Source of the DNA: an uncultured Ruminococcus sp.
GTDB lineage: Bacteria; Bacillota; Clostridia; Oscillospirales; Ruminococcaceae
Assembly: GCA_947177715.1 (NCBI GenBank)
Contig: CAMWVM010000013.1
Span: 1-13,995 of the forward strand
Direction of reading: 5' to 3'
Length of the DNA stretch: 13,995 nucleotides
This document shows positions 13,915-13,995 of this stretch, one piece after another (within the stretch, counting starts at the first letter, position 1; each line of letters opens with the position of its first letter). The notes below the pieces were generated by a model that was not told the DNA's origin, did no database searches, and was given only the letters and a program-made list of their open reading frames with translations. A program made the translations under genes and the position numbers.

Positions 13915-13995
13915 ATGAGTTTACATTTATTGATTATTTAATATAGCTTAGGCAAGATGTCCCCGCCTCCAACCTATCCTTTCGGATATCTGTGG
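13913..13995. other. Unassigned tail at the window edge
   Basis: The first ~35 bases are AT-rich. The last ~45 are clearly richer in GC and contain TATCC/GGATA (13973-13986) with a loop that reads GAAA on the minus strand. This could be the 3' end of a minus-strand RNA, an intergenic repeat, or the end of a minus-strand gene. Two minus-strand frames stay open from the edge for about 15-19 codons. I cannot decide between these. Confidence 0.25.

Overview
The window looks like chromosomal DNA from a low-GC Gram-positive anaerobe, most likely a Clostridia member of the Ruminococcaceae/Oscillospiraceae type. This is inferred from the AT-rich composition, strong AGGAGG-type ribosome binding sites, sigma-A-like TTGACA/TATAAT promoters, a lipoprotein solute-binding protein and a sugar importer without its own ATPase. 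All nine protein genes I accept lie on the + strand. I see no tRNA, rRNA, CRISPR array, transposase or phage gene.

Layout: (1) 22-2358, a secreted transglutaminase-like protein with one N-terminal and five C-terminal fibronectin type III domains, closed by a terminator. (2) 2428-6820, a MarR-family regulator followed by two ABC exporter half-transporters that overlap by 8 bp. A consensus promoter with a SlyA-like palindrome at the expected transcription start drives marR, and a terminator closes the unit. (3) 6697-7055, a hairpin-rich intergenic stretch. (4) 7056-8519, an FAD-dependent oxidoreductase fused to a C-terminal Rieske domain. (5) 8554-9796, a DAHP synthase with its own promoter, a ~120-nt structured leader and a strong terminator. 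(6) 9743-10578, an 836-bp gene-free region with a possible small RNA, a cluster of repeated AATGCACA boxes and a perfect consensus promoter. (7) 10579-13858, a carbohydrate ABC importer made of lipoprotein, MalF-type permease and MalG-type permease, closed by a terminator. (8) 13913-13995, an unassigned tail.

How the genes work together: the MarR protein probably represses its own promoter and, through it, a heterodimeric exporter. The exporter's motifs predict one degenerate and one functional ATP site. The importer probably uses an ATPase encoded elsewhere; a hairpin after the lipoprotein gene may raise binding-protein levels over permease levels. The oxidoreductase and the DAHP synthase are stand-alone genes with no obvious link to their neighbours.

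No gene set here is clearly a new system. The strongest leads for undescribed biology are in the non-coding DNA: the leader before the DAHP synthase, the boxes and long inverted repeat at 10125-10278, the hairpin string at 6725-6958, and the shared motif in the two control regions of the exporter unit.
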